Source of the DNA: JAEUPI01 sp036520715
GTDB taxonomy: Bacteria > Pseudomonadota > Gammaproteobacteria > Burkholderiales > Burkholderiaceae_C
Assembly: GCA_036520715.1 (NCBI GenBank)
Contig: DATDJF010000149.1
Coordinates: forward strand, 1 to 10,281
DNA: 10,281 nucleotides
Direction: 5' to 3'
The first letter of the stretch is position 1, and each line of letters opens with the position of its first letter. Made by a program: the position numbers and the translations under genes. Below the pieces are notes generated by a model. That model did no database searches and was not told the DNA's origin. It was given only the letters and a program-made list of their open reading frames with translations. Below are positions 1 through 6,215 of the stretch, one piece after another.

Positions 1-227
1 CAGGCCAGTGCGAGCTCCTCGTCGCTGAGGCCGAACGCGTCGGCCGCGCCGCTGGCCACCAGCGGCAACGCCTGCAGCACCTTCACCGCCGAGCGGGCGA
101 ACACCGGGCGCTGAATGTCGCCCACTGCACGCACGGTGGCGCCCTGCGGGTCGACCACGACGAACGCGCCGCGGTGCGACGACTCGACGATGCCGCCGCG
201 GGTGGCTTCGACCAGGCAGGGGTTCAT
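1..227 (-). CDS. Asparaginase II family protein, N-terminal part (cut by window edge)
   Basis: Translation of the minus strand from the ATG at 227 gives 75 residues running off the left edge. It matches the start of the asparaginase II family (Rhizobium etli inducible-asparaginase type, unrelated to E. coli AnsA/AnsB): a VEATRGGIVESSHRGAFVVV-like start, then PVFARSAVKVLQALPLVASG and AADAFGLSDEELALA. The family hydrolyses L-asparagine to aspartate and ammonia. The Ser-x-x-Lys pair reported as catalytic in the R. etli enzyme is visible here as S46 and K49. There is no export signal, so a cytoplasmic protein is expected. No Shine-Dalgarno is seen before the ATG, but the family N-terminus fits this start. 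The gene is divergent from the thioesterase, with 119 bp between the starts. Most of the protein lies outside the window, so integrity cannot be judged. Confidence 0.88.
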   Translation of the reverse strand, partial: MNPCLVEATRGGIVESSHRGAFVVVDPQGATVRAVGDIQRPVFARSAVKVLQALPLVASGAADAFGLSDEELALA

Positions 228-346
228 GGGCAGGGAGGCTGGCGCTGCAGCGACTGTAGCGCGGGCAACCGCACTGTCGCGGTCATGACAGCCGCCGCGG
301 CGCGTGCCGCCTACCGTGGCGCGATCTGCACGAACGGGCTGCCGCG
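228..346. other. Divergent intergenic region, asparaginase / thioesterase
   Basis: These 119 bp separate two divergently read genes and must hold promoters for at least one of them. By eye there is GCTGCAGC (243-250 region), a short palindrome GTCATGAC near 279-286 and no convincing -35/-10 pair on either strand. No terminator or RNA gene is seen. Confidence 0.4.
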
Positions 347-778
347 ATGACTGCCACCAGCGATCCCCTGCGCATGCTGCGCGCGCTCAACGAGACCGCG
401 GCGTTCAACCGCTGGTGCGGCTTTCAGGTGCAGCACGCGGCGCCTGGCGAAGTGGAGCTGGCGCTGCCGTGGCGCGCCGAGCTCGGCCAGTACACCGGCT
501 TCCTGCATGCCGGGGTGGTGGGCGCGCTGATCGACACTGCCTGCGGCTATGCCGCGGCCACGCAACTCGGCGCGCGCGTCCTGGCCTCGCACTTCGCGGT
601 CAATTGCCTGCGCCCGGCGGTGGGCGAACGTTTCGTCGCCAAGGCGCGTGTGCTGCGTGCTGGCAGGCAACAGGTGTTCACTCACTGCGAGCTGTACGCC
701 CACGCCAAGGGAGCGGACAAGCTGGTGGCCACCGGCGAAACGCTGCTGTGCGTGGTGGCCGAGGGGGCACCGGCCTGA
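347..778 (+). CDS. PaaI-like hotdog-fold acyl-CoA thioesterase
   Basis: This 143-residue protein has the usual length of a single-hotdog PaaI/YbgC-type thioesterase, which hydrolyses acyl- or aryl-CoA thioesters in the cytoplasm. The signature is the central helix region GFLHAGVVGALIDTACGYAA (residues 51-70), with His54 and Asp63. Their nine-residue spacing matches the active-site His/Asp of phenylacetyl-CoA thioesterase PaaI. A following LASHFAVNCLRPAVGERFVAKARV stretch (79-102) is the typical second half of the fold. The ribosome binding site is weak, but the ATG at 347 gives a normal N-terminus. It is followed 33 bp later by panE in the same direction, so the two may be cotranscribed. There are no phenylacetate genes nearby, so the true acyl-CoA substrate is unknown and the name paaI is not assigned. 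Confidence 0.85.
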   Translation: MTATSDPLRMLRALNETAAFNRWCGFQVQHAAPGEVELALPWRAELGQYTGFLHAGVVGALIDTACGYAAATQLGARVLASHFAVNCLRPAVGERFVAKARVLRAGRQQVFTHCELYAHAKGADKLVATGETLLCVVAEGAPA

Positions 779-811
779 CGCCGCGGCGTTTTGCCACTAC
801 GCTGCGTGGCC

Positions 812-1765
812 ATGAGTTCCACCCTGTCCACCATCGCGGTGGTCGGCGCCGGCGCGGTCGGCAGCTACTTCGGCGCGCTGCTGGCGCGTGCCGGCCACCG
901 TGTGACGCTGATCGGCCGTGCGCCGCACGTGGCGGCGATCCGCGCGCGGGGCCTGATGCTGCACAAGGCCGGCGCCGTCGAGGCGGTGCGCCTGGAGGCC
1001 AGCACCGAGCTGGCCGCGGTGCGTTATGCCGACCTGGTGCTGTTTTGCGTCAAGTCGACCGACACCGACGCGGTGGCGCGCGAACTGGCGCCGCACCTGG
1101 GCGCGCAGGCGCTGCTGATGAGCCTGCAAAACGGCGTCGACAACGCGCTCACGCTGGCCCGGCATCTGCGCTGCACGGTGGTGCCCACCGTCGTCTACGT
1201 GGCCACCGCGATGCCCGCGCCCGGCGTGGTGCAGCACCACGGCCGCGGTGATCTGGTGATCGGCCCGCTCGACGCCGCGTCGGCGCACGACGTGGCACTG
1301 ATGCAGCGGCTGCAGGCGCTGGTCGAGCTGTTCGCCAAGGCCCAGGTGCCGGTGCGCATCTCGGCCGACGTGATGGCCGAGCTGTGGAGCAAGCTGATGG
1401 TCAACTGCGCCTACAACGCGATCTCGGGCCTGGCGCAACTGCCCTACGGCAAGATGGCCGGTGTGCCCGATGTCGTGGCGCTGCAGCGCGCCGTGGTGCA
1501 CGAGGTGGTGGCGGTGGCGCAGGCCGAAGGCATCACGCTCGACCTCGAGGCGTCGCTGCAGGCGATGGAGCGCCTCGCCGCCGCGATGCCGGCGCAGCTC
1601 TCGTCCACCGCGCAGGACATGGCACGCGGCAAGCCGAGCGAGATCGACCACCTCAATGGCACAGTGGCGCGCCGCGGCGCCGCGCTGGGCGTGCCCACGC
1701 CGGTGAACCAGGCTTTGTTTGCGCTGGTGAAATTGGTGGAGGCGGGGCGGGCTCAGGCCCTCTAG
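812..1765 (+). CDS. panE: 2-dehydropantoate 2-reductase (ketopantoate reductase family)
   Basis: A protein of 317 residues from the family that reduces ketopantoate to pantoate with NADPH (pantothenate/CoA synthesis). The Rossmann motif GAGAVG lies at residues 12-17 near the N-terminus. QNGVD (N107) and the helix LWSKLMVNCAYN contain the expected catalytic Lys194 and Asn198, equivalent to the E. coli PanE KLAVN segment. The C-terminal domain has S264/S265, QDMARGKPSEID (E277) and GVPTPVNQAL (293-302), the usual substrate-closing region. The frame is open upstream to a TTG at 791, but ATG 812 places the beta-alpha-beta fold correctly and is preferred. The stop codon TAG shares the tetramer CTAG with the stop of the convergent GntR gene. 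Several family members act on other 2-keto acids, and bacteria often carry paralogs, so the exact substrate is less certain than the family. Confidence 0.88.
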   Translation: MSSTLSTIAVVGAGAVGSYFGALLARAGHRVTLIGRAPHVAAIRARGLMLHKAGAVEAVRLEASTELAAVRYADLVLFCVKSTDTDAVARELAPHLGAQALLMSLQNGVDNALTLARHLRCTVVPTVVYVATAMPAPGVVQHHGRGDLVIGPLDAASAHDVALMQRLQALVELFAKAQVPVRISADVMAELWSKLMVNCAYNAISGLAQLPYGKMAGVPDVVALQRAVVHEVVAVAQAEGITLDLEASLQAMERLAAAMPAQLSSTAQDMARGKPSEIDHLNGTVARRGAALGVPTPVNQALFALVKLVEAGRAQAL

Positions 1766-2535
1766 GGACCTGCATCCGGCGTGCTGCCGGACTGCTCGAT
1801 CCAGCGTTCACGCGACGCCTTGAGGTGGCCGCACATGGCCGCCGCAGCCTCCTGCGGATCGCGCAGTTCGAGGGCACGGAAGATCGCCTCGTGCTCGTCG
1901 AATGCCGTCTGCCACGAGCGCGCGTTCTCCGCGCGACGACTCATGCGCGAGGTGATCGCGCCGTGGCGGGCGTCGAACAACTCACCCACCAAACGCACGA
2001 GCAGCGTGTTCCCGGTGAGTTCCGCGATCGCCACGTGGAAGCGGCGGTCCGTCTCCAGCGGCGTGTTGCCGCGCCGGATGTCGTTGCGCATGGCCTCGAG
2101 GCAGGCCCTGACGCGATCGAGGCCTTGTCGGGTCACGCGCGCGGCCGCCAGGGTGATGACCGCACCCTCGAGCACCGAGCGCGCCTGCATCAGCTCCGAC
2201 GGGCTTTCTCCGAGCATCGGCGACTCCAGCGCCGCGGGCGCGGAGGGCGGTGTGCAGACATAGACGCCCGAGCCCATGCGGGTCTCGACGATGCCCTCGA
2301 TCTCCAGTGCAATCAGCGCCTCGCGCAGCGAGGGTCGGGAGACACCGAGTTGCAACGCCAGCTCGCGTTCCGGCGGCAAGCGGGTGCCCGGTGCAAAGCG
2401 CGACGCTTCGATGACCGAGCGGATCTGGTCCGCCACCTGCTGGTACAGCCGACGCGAATCGGCCGGTTTGGGAACCGCGGGCTTGGGCAGGGTCGACAAT
2501 TGGTCAGGCCACTCTCTCGGGGGTGCCGCGAGCAT
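1762..2535 (-). CDS. GntR family transcriptional regulator, FadR/FCD subfamily
   Basis: From ATG 2535 the protein has 257 residues. A winged helix-turn-helix spans about residues 30-95 (RRLYQQVADQIR, LPPERELALQLGVSRPSLRE, then GIVETRMGSGVYV). An all-helical FCD ligand domain follows (about 113-247). Its metal/ligand site is intact: D163, H167, H215 and H237 with the usual FCD spacing. Such regulators normally sense small carboxylates or sugar acids and repress until the ligand binds. Start choice is uncertain. The frame is open to ATG 2622, but that start has only an abutting AGAGG and an operator copy inside the coding region. ATG 2535 lacks a ribosome site. TTG 2499 (245 residues) sits just after operator copy 1 and 12 nt after a GAGAGAG. 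The gene is divergent from the exported hydrolase, and four identical operator-like sites surround the two 5' ends, so autoregulation is likely. Confidence 0.92.
   Translation of the reverse strand: MLAAPPREWPDQLSTLPKPAVPKPADSRRLYQQVADQIRSVIEASRFAPGTRLPPERELALQLGVSRPSLREALIALEIEGIVETRMGSGVYVCTPPSAPAALESPMLGESPSELMQARSVLEGAVITLAAARVTRQGLDRVRACLEAMRNDIRRGNTPLETDRRFHVAIAELTGNTLLVRLVGELFDARHGAITSRMSRRAENARSWQTAFDEHEAIFRALELRDPQEAAAAMCGHLKASRERWIEQSGSTPDAGP
2501..2511 (+). promoter_or_regulatory. Operator-like site 1 (TGGTCAGGCCA)
   Basis: This is an exact copy of an 11-bp near-palindrome (TGGTC-A-GGCCA, one mismatched pair), overlapping the translation start region of the GntR gene. It resembles the TGGTnnnACCA operators known for FadR, PdhR and LldR of the same regulator family. 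Its position just upstream of a possible TTG start (2499), and downstream of a weak minus-strand -10 (TATGCT, 2536-2531), would suit autorepression. Confidence 0.75.
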
Positions 2536-2600
2536 ACACGCGCACGATGCCGTTCCGGACGCCGGACCGCAGGCACTCCGGGGAATGAGAGGGTTTCTAC

Positions 2601-2611
2601 TGGTCAGGCCA
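2601..2611 (+). promoter_or_regulatory. Operator-like site 2 (TGGTCAGGCCA)
   Basis: Second exact copy of the 11-mer, in the same orientation as site 1 and centred 100 bp from it. It lies near the -35 zone of the predicted promoter for the exported amidohydrolase, and 31 bp (centre to centre, about three helical turns) from site 3. That spacing would allow two regulator dimers to bind the same DNA face. Confidence 0.8.
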
Positions 2612-2626
2612 AAACGTCGCATCCTC

Positions 2627-2632
2627 TATATT
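2627..2632 (+). promoter_or_regulatory. Predicted -10 element of the amidohydrolase promoter
   Basis: TATATT matches five of six bases of the sigma-70 -10 consensus and lies in the only AT-rich patch of the region, giving a predicted transcription start near 2639. No good -35 is seen, because operator site 2 occupies that zone. Operator sites 3 and 4 would cover the start point and early transcript, an arrangement expected for repression. The opposite strand carries a weaker TATAGA (2630-2625) that could drive the GntR gene. Prediction by eye only. Confidence 0.45.
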
Positions 2633-2642
2633 GGCCTGACCA
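2632..2642 (-). promoter_or_regulatory. Operator-like site 3 (inverted copy)
   Basis: Third exact copy of the 11-mer, read on the minus strand. It overlaps the end of the predicted -10 and the predicted transcription start. With site 4 it forms a tandem repeat of 14-bp period on the minus strand (TTGGTCAGGCCAC then TTTGGTCAGGCCAA). Confidence 0.8.
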
Positions 2643-2645
2643 AAG

Positions 2646-2656
2646 TGGCCTGACCA
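2646..2656 (-). promoter_or_regulatory. Operator-like site 4 (inverted copy)
   Basis: Fourth exact copy of the 11-mer, read on the minus strand, 14 bp centre to centre from site 3. It ends only 2 bp before the Shine-Dalgarno AGAGGAG (2659-2665) of the amidohydrolase gene. Binding here would block early elongation or the promoter. Confidence 0.8.
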
Positions 2657-2671
2657 ATAGAGGAGACACAC

Positions 2672-3718
2672 ATGATGGGCATGGCGAGGAACGGTTTTGT
2701 GTTCTGGGCCGCAGCGGTGGCAGCATTGCTGAGCATGACTTGGGCACCCACCGCGCGCGCACACGACGATGCCGATGAGCGGGCGCTGCGCGCCGCCGTC
2801 GAGGACGCGCAACGCCACGCCGCGCCTGGCAGACGGCCCATCGTCGAGACGCACATTCATTTCTGGCAGGTCACGCGGCCGGGCGGCGTGCCGTGGCCCA
2901 CGCCGGCGGAAGGGCCGATCTACCGCGACGTGCTGCCGCACCACTACACCGCCATGGCCCGGGCCAACGGTGTCGTGACCGCCGGCGTCGTGGAGGCGAG
3001 CGGCATCGTCGAAGACAACCAGTGGATCCTCGACCTGGTCAGACACGACAGGTTCTACTCGTTTTTCGTCGGCAACCTCGAGATCGGCGCGTCGACCTTC
3101 GCCCGCGACCTGGCGCGTTTCGCGCGCGACTCGCGCTTCGTGGGAATCCGCGGCTACCTCACCGGTCCGGCCGAAGGCATCACGCTCAGCCCGGCCCAGC
3201 TCGACAGCCTGCGCAACCTGGCACGGCGCGGCATGACGCTCGACCTCATCAGCCGCGGGACGAAGAATCCAAAGGATCAGGTGCAGGCGCTGTGCACCGC
3301 AGTGCCCGAGCTGCGCATCATCATCAACCACCTGGGGGGTGCCAAGGGGCCGCCGCCGGTGGACCCCACGTGGGAGCTCGAGATTCGCCGCCTCGCCGAC
3401 GTCTGCCCGAATCTGTACATGAAGTTCTCGTCGTTCTATGACATGTACGCCCCAGGCGACGTCGTCTTCCCGTCTCCGACGGACCTCGGCCCCTACAAGG
3501 CGCACTTCGACGTGCTGATGACCGCGTTCGGCGCGGACCGCCTGATCTGGGGCAGCAACTGGCCGGTGATCGCCCTGCACGGGACTTTCGAGGCCCAGAT
3601 CGCCATCGCCGAGGAGTACCTCGCGCCCTTCGGCACCGCCGTGCGCGACAAGGTGATGTTCAAGAACGCCCTCGCGTTCTACCGCCGGCACAAGGCGGAG
3701 CGCCACCACCGCGACTGA
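2672..3718 (+). CDS. Exported amidohydrolase-2 family TIM-barrel hydrolase (lactonase-like)
   Basis: This 348-residue protein starts with a clear signal peptide: basic MARNG, hydrophobic core to about residue 24, and probable cleavage after ARA (residue 30). A periplasmic location is expected. The mature part is a metal-dependent TIM barrel of the amidohydrolase-2 family (related to L-fuconolactonase, rhamnonolactonase and LigI). It has ETHIHFW (59-65, metal-ligand His61/His63), GIRGYLTGP (158-166), IIINHLGG (His220 after strand 6) and LIWGSNWPV (291-299). In relatives the last motif is often GSDWP with a catalytic Asp; here it reads Asn296, and the first motif has Glu in place of the usual Asp before HxH. 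Three ATGs lie at 2672, 2675 and 2681. AGAGGAG at 2659-2665, 6 nt before the first, supports 2672. It is probably repressed by the divergent GntR protein. The substrate is unknown; a lactone or related cyclic acid is the best guess. Confidence 0.85.
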   Translation: MMGMARNGFVFWAAAVAALLSMTWAPTARAHDDADERALRAAVEDAQRHAAPGRRPIVETHIHFWQVTRPGGVPWPTPAEGPIYRDVLPHHYTAMARANGVVTAGVVEASGIVEDNQWILDLVRHDRFYSFFVGNLEIGASTFARDLARFARDSRFVGIRGYLTGPAEGITLSPAQLDSLRNLARRGMTLDLISRGTKNPKDQVQALCTAVPELRIIINHLGGAKGPPPVDPTWELEIRRLADVCPNLYMKFSSFYDMYAPGDVVFPSPTDLGPYKAHFDVLMTAFGADRLIWGSNWPVIALHGTFEAQIAIAEEYLAPFGTAVRDKVMFKNALAFYRRHKAERHHRD

Positions 3719-3759
3719 GCGGCGGCACGCGCGCCGGGCCCACGCGCACAATCCGCGCG

Positions 3760-4779
3760 ATGCCCGACGCCGCCCAACCCATCCCGGTCGAATTCGCACA
3801 GGCCCTGCGCGAACTTCAACTGGCCGCCGTTGACGAGGCCCTTGCCGGCGCGCCCCTGACCGGCGGCGTCTCTTCGGACATCTGGCGCATCCACACCGCG
3901 CGCGGTGCGGTGTGCGCCAAGCGCGCGCTGTCCAAGCTGCGCGTCGCCGCCGATTGGCGCGCGCCGATCTCGCGCAACCGCTACGAGGCGCGCTGGATGC
4001 AGGTGGCTGCCGAGGCGGTGCCCGGCTGCACGCCACGTGTGCTGGGCCAGCACGAAGAGCTCGGTGTATTGGTGATGGATTACCTCGATCCCGAGCGCCA
4101 TGCCTTGTGGAAGCAGTGCCTGCGCGGCGGCGAGGTGAATGCAGGCTTTGCGCGTGCGGTGGGCGACACGCTGGCGCGCATCCATTCGCATGCAGCCGCG
4201 CGGCCCGAGCTGGCGGCGCAGTTCGACACCGACGCGATCTTCTTCGACATCCGGCTCGAGCCGTACCTGCTCGCCAGCGCCGAGAAAAACCCGGACCTGG
4301 CGCCGGCCTTGCGACGCCTCGTCGCGCAGACGCAATCGCACAAGGTGTCGCTGGTGCATGGCGACGTGAGCCCGAAGAACGTCCTCGTCGGGCCCGACGG
4401 TCCGGTGTTGCTGGATGCCGAGTGCGCGTGGTGGGGCGATCCGGCGTTCGACCTCGCGTTCTGCCTGAACCACCTGCTGCTCAAGTGCCTGTGGGTACCG
4501 GCGGCGCGCGACCGGCTGCTGGCCGGTTTCGACGCGTTGACCGCCGGCTATTTCGAGCGGGCCGATTGGGAGCCGTGCGACGCGCTCGAGGCGCGCGCCG
4601 CGGCACTGCTGCCGGGCCTGCTGCTGGCGCGCGTCGACGGCAAGTCGCCGGTCGAGTACATCACGTCGGATGCCGAGCGGGCCGTGGTGCGCCGCGTCGC
4701 CGGCGGCTTGCTGCATGATGCACCGGCGCGCCTGCGCGACGTCAGCCACGCTTGGCGCCAGCACCTGATGCCCCGATGA
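3760..4779 (+). CDS. APH-fold small-molecule kinase (aminoglycoside phosphotransferase-like)
   Basis: A 339-residue protein with the protein-kinase-like APH fold that transfers the ATP gamma-phosphate to a hydroxyl of a small molecule. A nucleotide loop GGVSSDIW lies at 35-42 and the ATP-binding lysine is probably K54 in GAVCAKRAL. The Brenner motif LVHGDVSPKNVLV (198-210) carries catalytic Asp202 and Asn207. LLDAECAWWGDPAFDLAFCL (217-236) gives the metal-binding Asp219. The LLDAE...GDPAFDLA form resembles methylthioribose, homoserine and choline kinase relatives more than antibiotic-resistance enzymes, so a metabolic kinase is likelier than drug resistance. It begins 41 bp after the amidohydrolase. 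Its stop overlaps the start of the enolase-like gene (ATGA, 4776-4779), which points to translational coupling and a shared pathway. No clear ribosome binding site is seen. The substrate is unknown. Confidence 0.82.
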   Translation: MPDAAQPIPVEFAQALRELQLAAVDEALAGAPLTGGVSSDIWRIHTARGAVCAKRALSKLRVAADWRAPISRNRYEARWMQVAAEAVPGCTPRVLGQHEELGVLVMDYLDPERHALWKQCLRGGEVNAGFARAVGDTLARIHSHAAARPELAAQFDTDAIFFDIRLEPYLLASAEKNPDLAPALRRLVAQTQSHKVSLVHGDVSPKNVLVGPDGPVLLDAECAWWGDPAFDLAFCLNHLLLKCLWVPAARDRLLAGFDALTAGYFERADWEPCDALEARAAALLPGLLLARVDGKSPVEYITSDAERAVVRRVAGGLLHDAPARLRDVSHAWRQHLMPR

Positions 4780-6080
4780 GCAGCCAGAACCCCAGCGAGA
4801 TCCGCTTCGTGCACGCACGCCGCGTCTGGGACAGCCGCGGCCACCCCACGGTCGAGGCCGAAGTGCGGCTGCACGCCGGCGCCGTCGGCCGTGCCATCGT
4901 GCCGGCGGGTGCCAGCAAGGGCACGCGCGAGGCGCTCGAGCTGCGTGATGGCGGCCACGCGCACGGCGGGCTCGACGTGCAGCGCGCGGTGTCGCAGATC
5001 AACGGCGACATCGCGCGCGCGTTGATGGGCATGGCCGCCAACGACCAGGCCGCGCTCGACGAGCGGCTGATCGAGCTCGACGGCACGCCCAACAAATCCC
5101 GGCTCGGCGCCAATGCCACGCTCGCGGTGTCGATGGCCGCCGCGCACGCGGCCTCGGCAGCGCACGGCGTGCCGCTGTACCAGTACCTCGGCGGTCCCAA
5201 TGCCGCGCTGCTGCCGACGCCGCAGGTGCAGATCTTCGGCGGCGGCGCGCACGCCGGCCGCCGCACCGACATCCAGGACTTCATGGTCGTGTGCCCCGGC
5301 GCGAAGACGTTCGCGCAGGCGATCGAATGGACGGCCGAGGTCTATCGCCACGCCGGCCTGCTGATGCGCGCGCGCGGCGCCACCTTCGGCGTGGCCGACG
5401 AAGGCGGCTGGTGGCCGGTGTTCAACACCAACGAGCAGGCGCTCGAGGCGCTGGTGGCGGCGATCGAGCGTGCACGCTTCGTGCCCGGCGAGCAGGTGGC
5501 CATTGCGCTGGACGTCGCGGCCAGCGACTTCGGCAAGGGCGGCCGCTACACACTCGGCCTGGAACGCCGCGAGCTCGACAGCGACGGCATGACCGAGCTG
5601 CTGGTGCGCTGGATCGAGAAGTACCCGATCGTCAGCATCGAGGATCCGCTGGCCGAGGACGACCTCGATGGCTTCGCTCGGTTCACCCGTGCGGTGGGCG
5701 CCAAGCTGCAGGTGGTGGGCGACGACCTGCTGGTGTCGAGCCCGACGCTGCTGCGCCAGGCCGCGGCGGCGGGTGCAGCCAACACCGTGCTGCTGAAGCC
5801 CAACCAGCGCGGCACGCTGACCGAGACGCTGCAGTGCTGGCAGGCCGCGAAGGCGGCAGGTTACGCCGGCATCGTGTCGGCGCGCTCGGGCGAGACCGAG
5901 GACACGACGATCGTTCACCTGGCGATCGGCTGGCAGGTCGGCCAGCTCAAGGTCGGCGCGTTCGCGCGCGGCGAGCGCATGGCCAAGTGGAACGAGGTGC
6001 TGCGCATCGAGGAGCGGCTCGGCGCGCGGGGCCGTTATGCCGGCGCCGCCGCGCTCGGCCGCAATCCACCGGGGCGTTGA
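4776..6080 (+). CDS. Divergent enolase paralog (phosphopyruvate hydratase family)
   Basis: A 434-residue full-length enolase homolog. Enolases interconvert 2-phosphoglycerate and phosphoenolpyruvate. DSRGHPTVEAEV (19-30) and REALELRDGG (51-60) are canonical. The metal ligands Asp246, Glu289 (SIEDP) and Asp316 (VGDD), and catalytic Glu209 (ADEGG), Lys341 (LLKPNQRGTLTE) and Lys392, are kept, as is His159. Unusual points: loop 1 reads PAGASKG (43-49) instead of PSGASTG. The invariant Glu of QEFM is Asp168 (QDFM). The His of SHRSGETED is Ala369 (SARSGETED). NGGxHA reads GGGAHA. These changes surround the substrate, so the enzyme may use a modified substrate or be impaired. ATG 4776 overlaps the kinase stop, and an earlier in-frame ATG at 4752 is disfavoured. 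Burkholderiales usually keep the housekeeping eno beside pyrG/kdsA, which are absent here, so this is probably a second, specialised copy. Confidence 0.88.
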   Translation: MSSQNPSEIRFVHARRVWDSRGHPTVEAEVRLHAGAVGRAIVPAGASKGTREALELRDGGHAHGGLDVQRAVSQINGDIARALMGMAANDQAALDERLIELDGTPNKSRLGANATLAVSMAAAHAASAAHGVPLYQYLGGPNAALLPTPQVQIFGGGAHAGRRTDIQDFMVVCPGAKTFAQAIEWTAEVYRHAGLLMRARGATFGVADEGGWWPVFNTNEQALEALVAAIERARFVPGEQVAIALDVAASDFGKGGRYTLGLERRELDSDGMTELLVRWIEKYPIVSIEDPLAEDDLDGFARFTRAVGAKLQVVGDDLLVSSPTLLRQAAAAGAANTVLLKPNQRGTLTETLQCWQAAKAAGYAGIVSARSGETEDTTIVHLAIGWQVGQLKVGAFARGERMAKWNEVLRIEERLGARGRYAGAAALGRNPPGR

Positions 6081-6215
6081 GCGCCGGGCTGCGGCACGCT
6101 GCGCTTGCCCGGCAGCGCGCAATGGCAATTCCCGATGCGTGCGTGCGTCGCAGCGCGTCCAATACGATGTGTGCTCGACGCCGGCACGATCTTCCATCCA
6201 ACCCTTCAGCACCGC

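Noticed and set aside
2597..4036. A 479-codon minus-strand open frame opposite the exported amidohydrolase.
   Set aside because: Shadow frame of a well-supported plus-strand gene with signal peptide, Shine-Dalgarno and conserved motifs; the translation is compositionally biased.
3760..4779. Aminoglycoside resistance gene.
   Set aside because: The APH fold is shared by many metabolic kinases. The LLDAE...GDPAFDLA motif form and coupling to an enolase paralog favour a metabolic role, and no mobile-element context is present.
6090..6115. Sigma-54-like GGCACG...TTGC ahead of the DUF1028 gene.
   Set aside because: The spacing between the two elements is two bases too long for a -24/-12 promoter, and no enhancer-binding protein gene is nearby.
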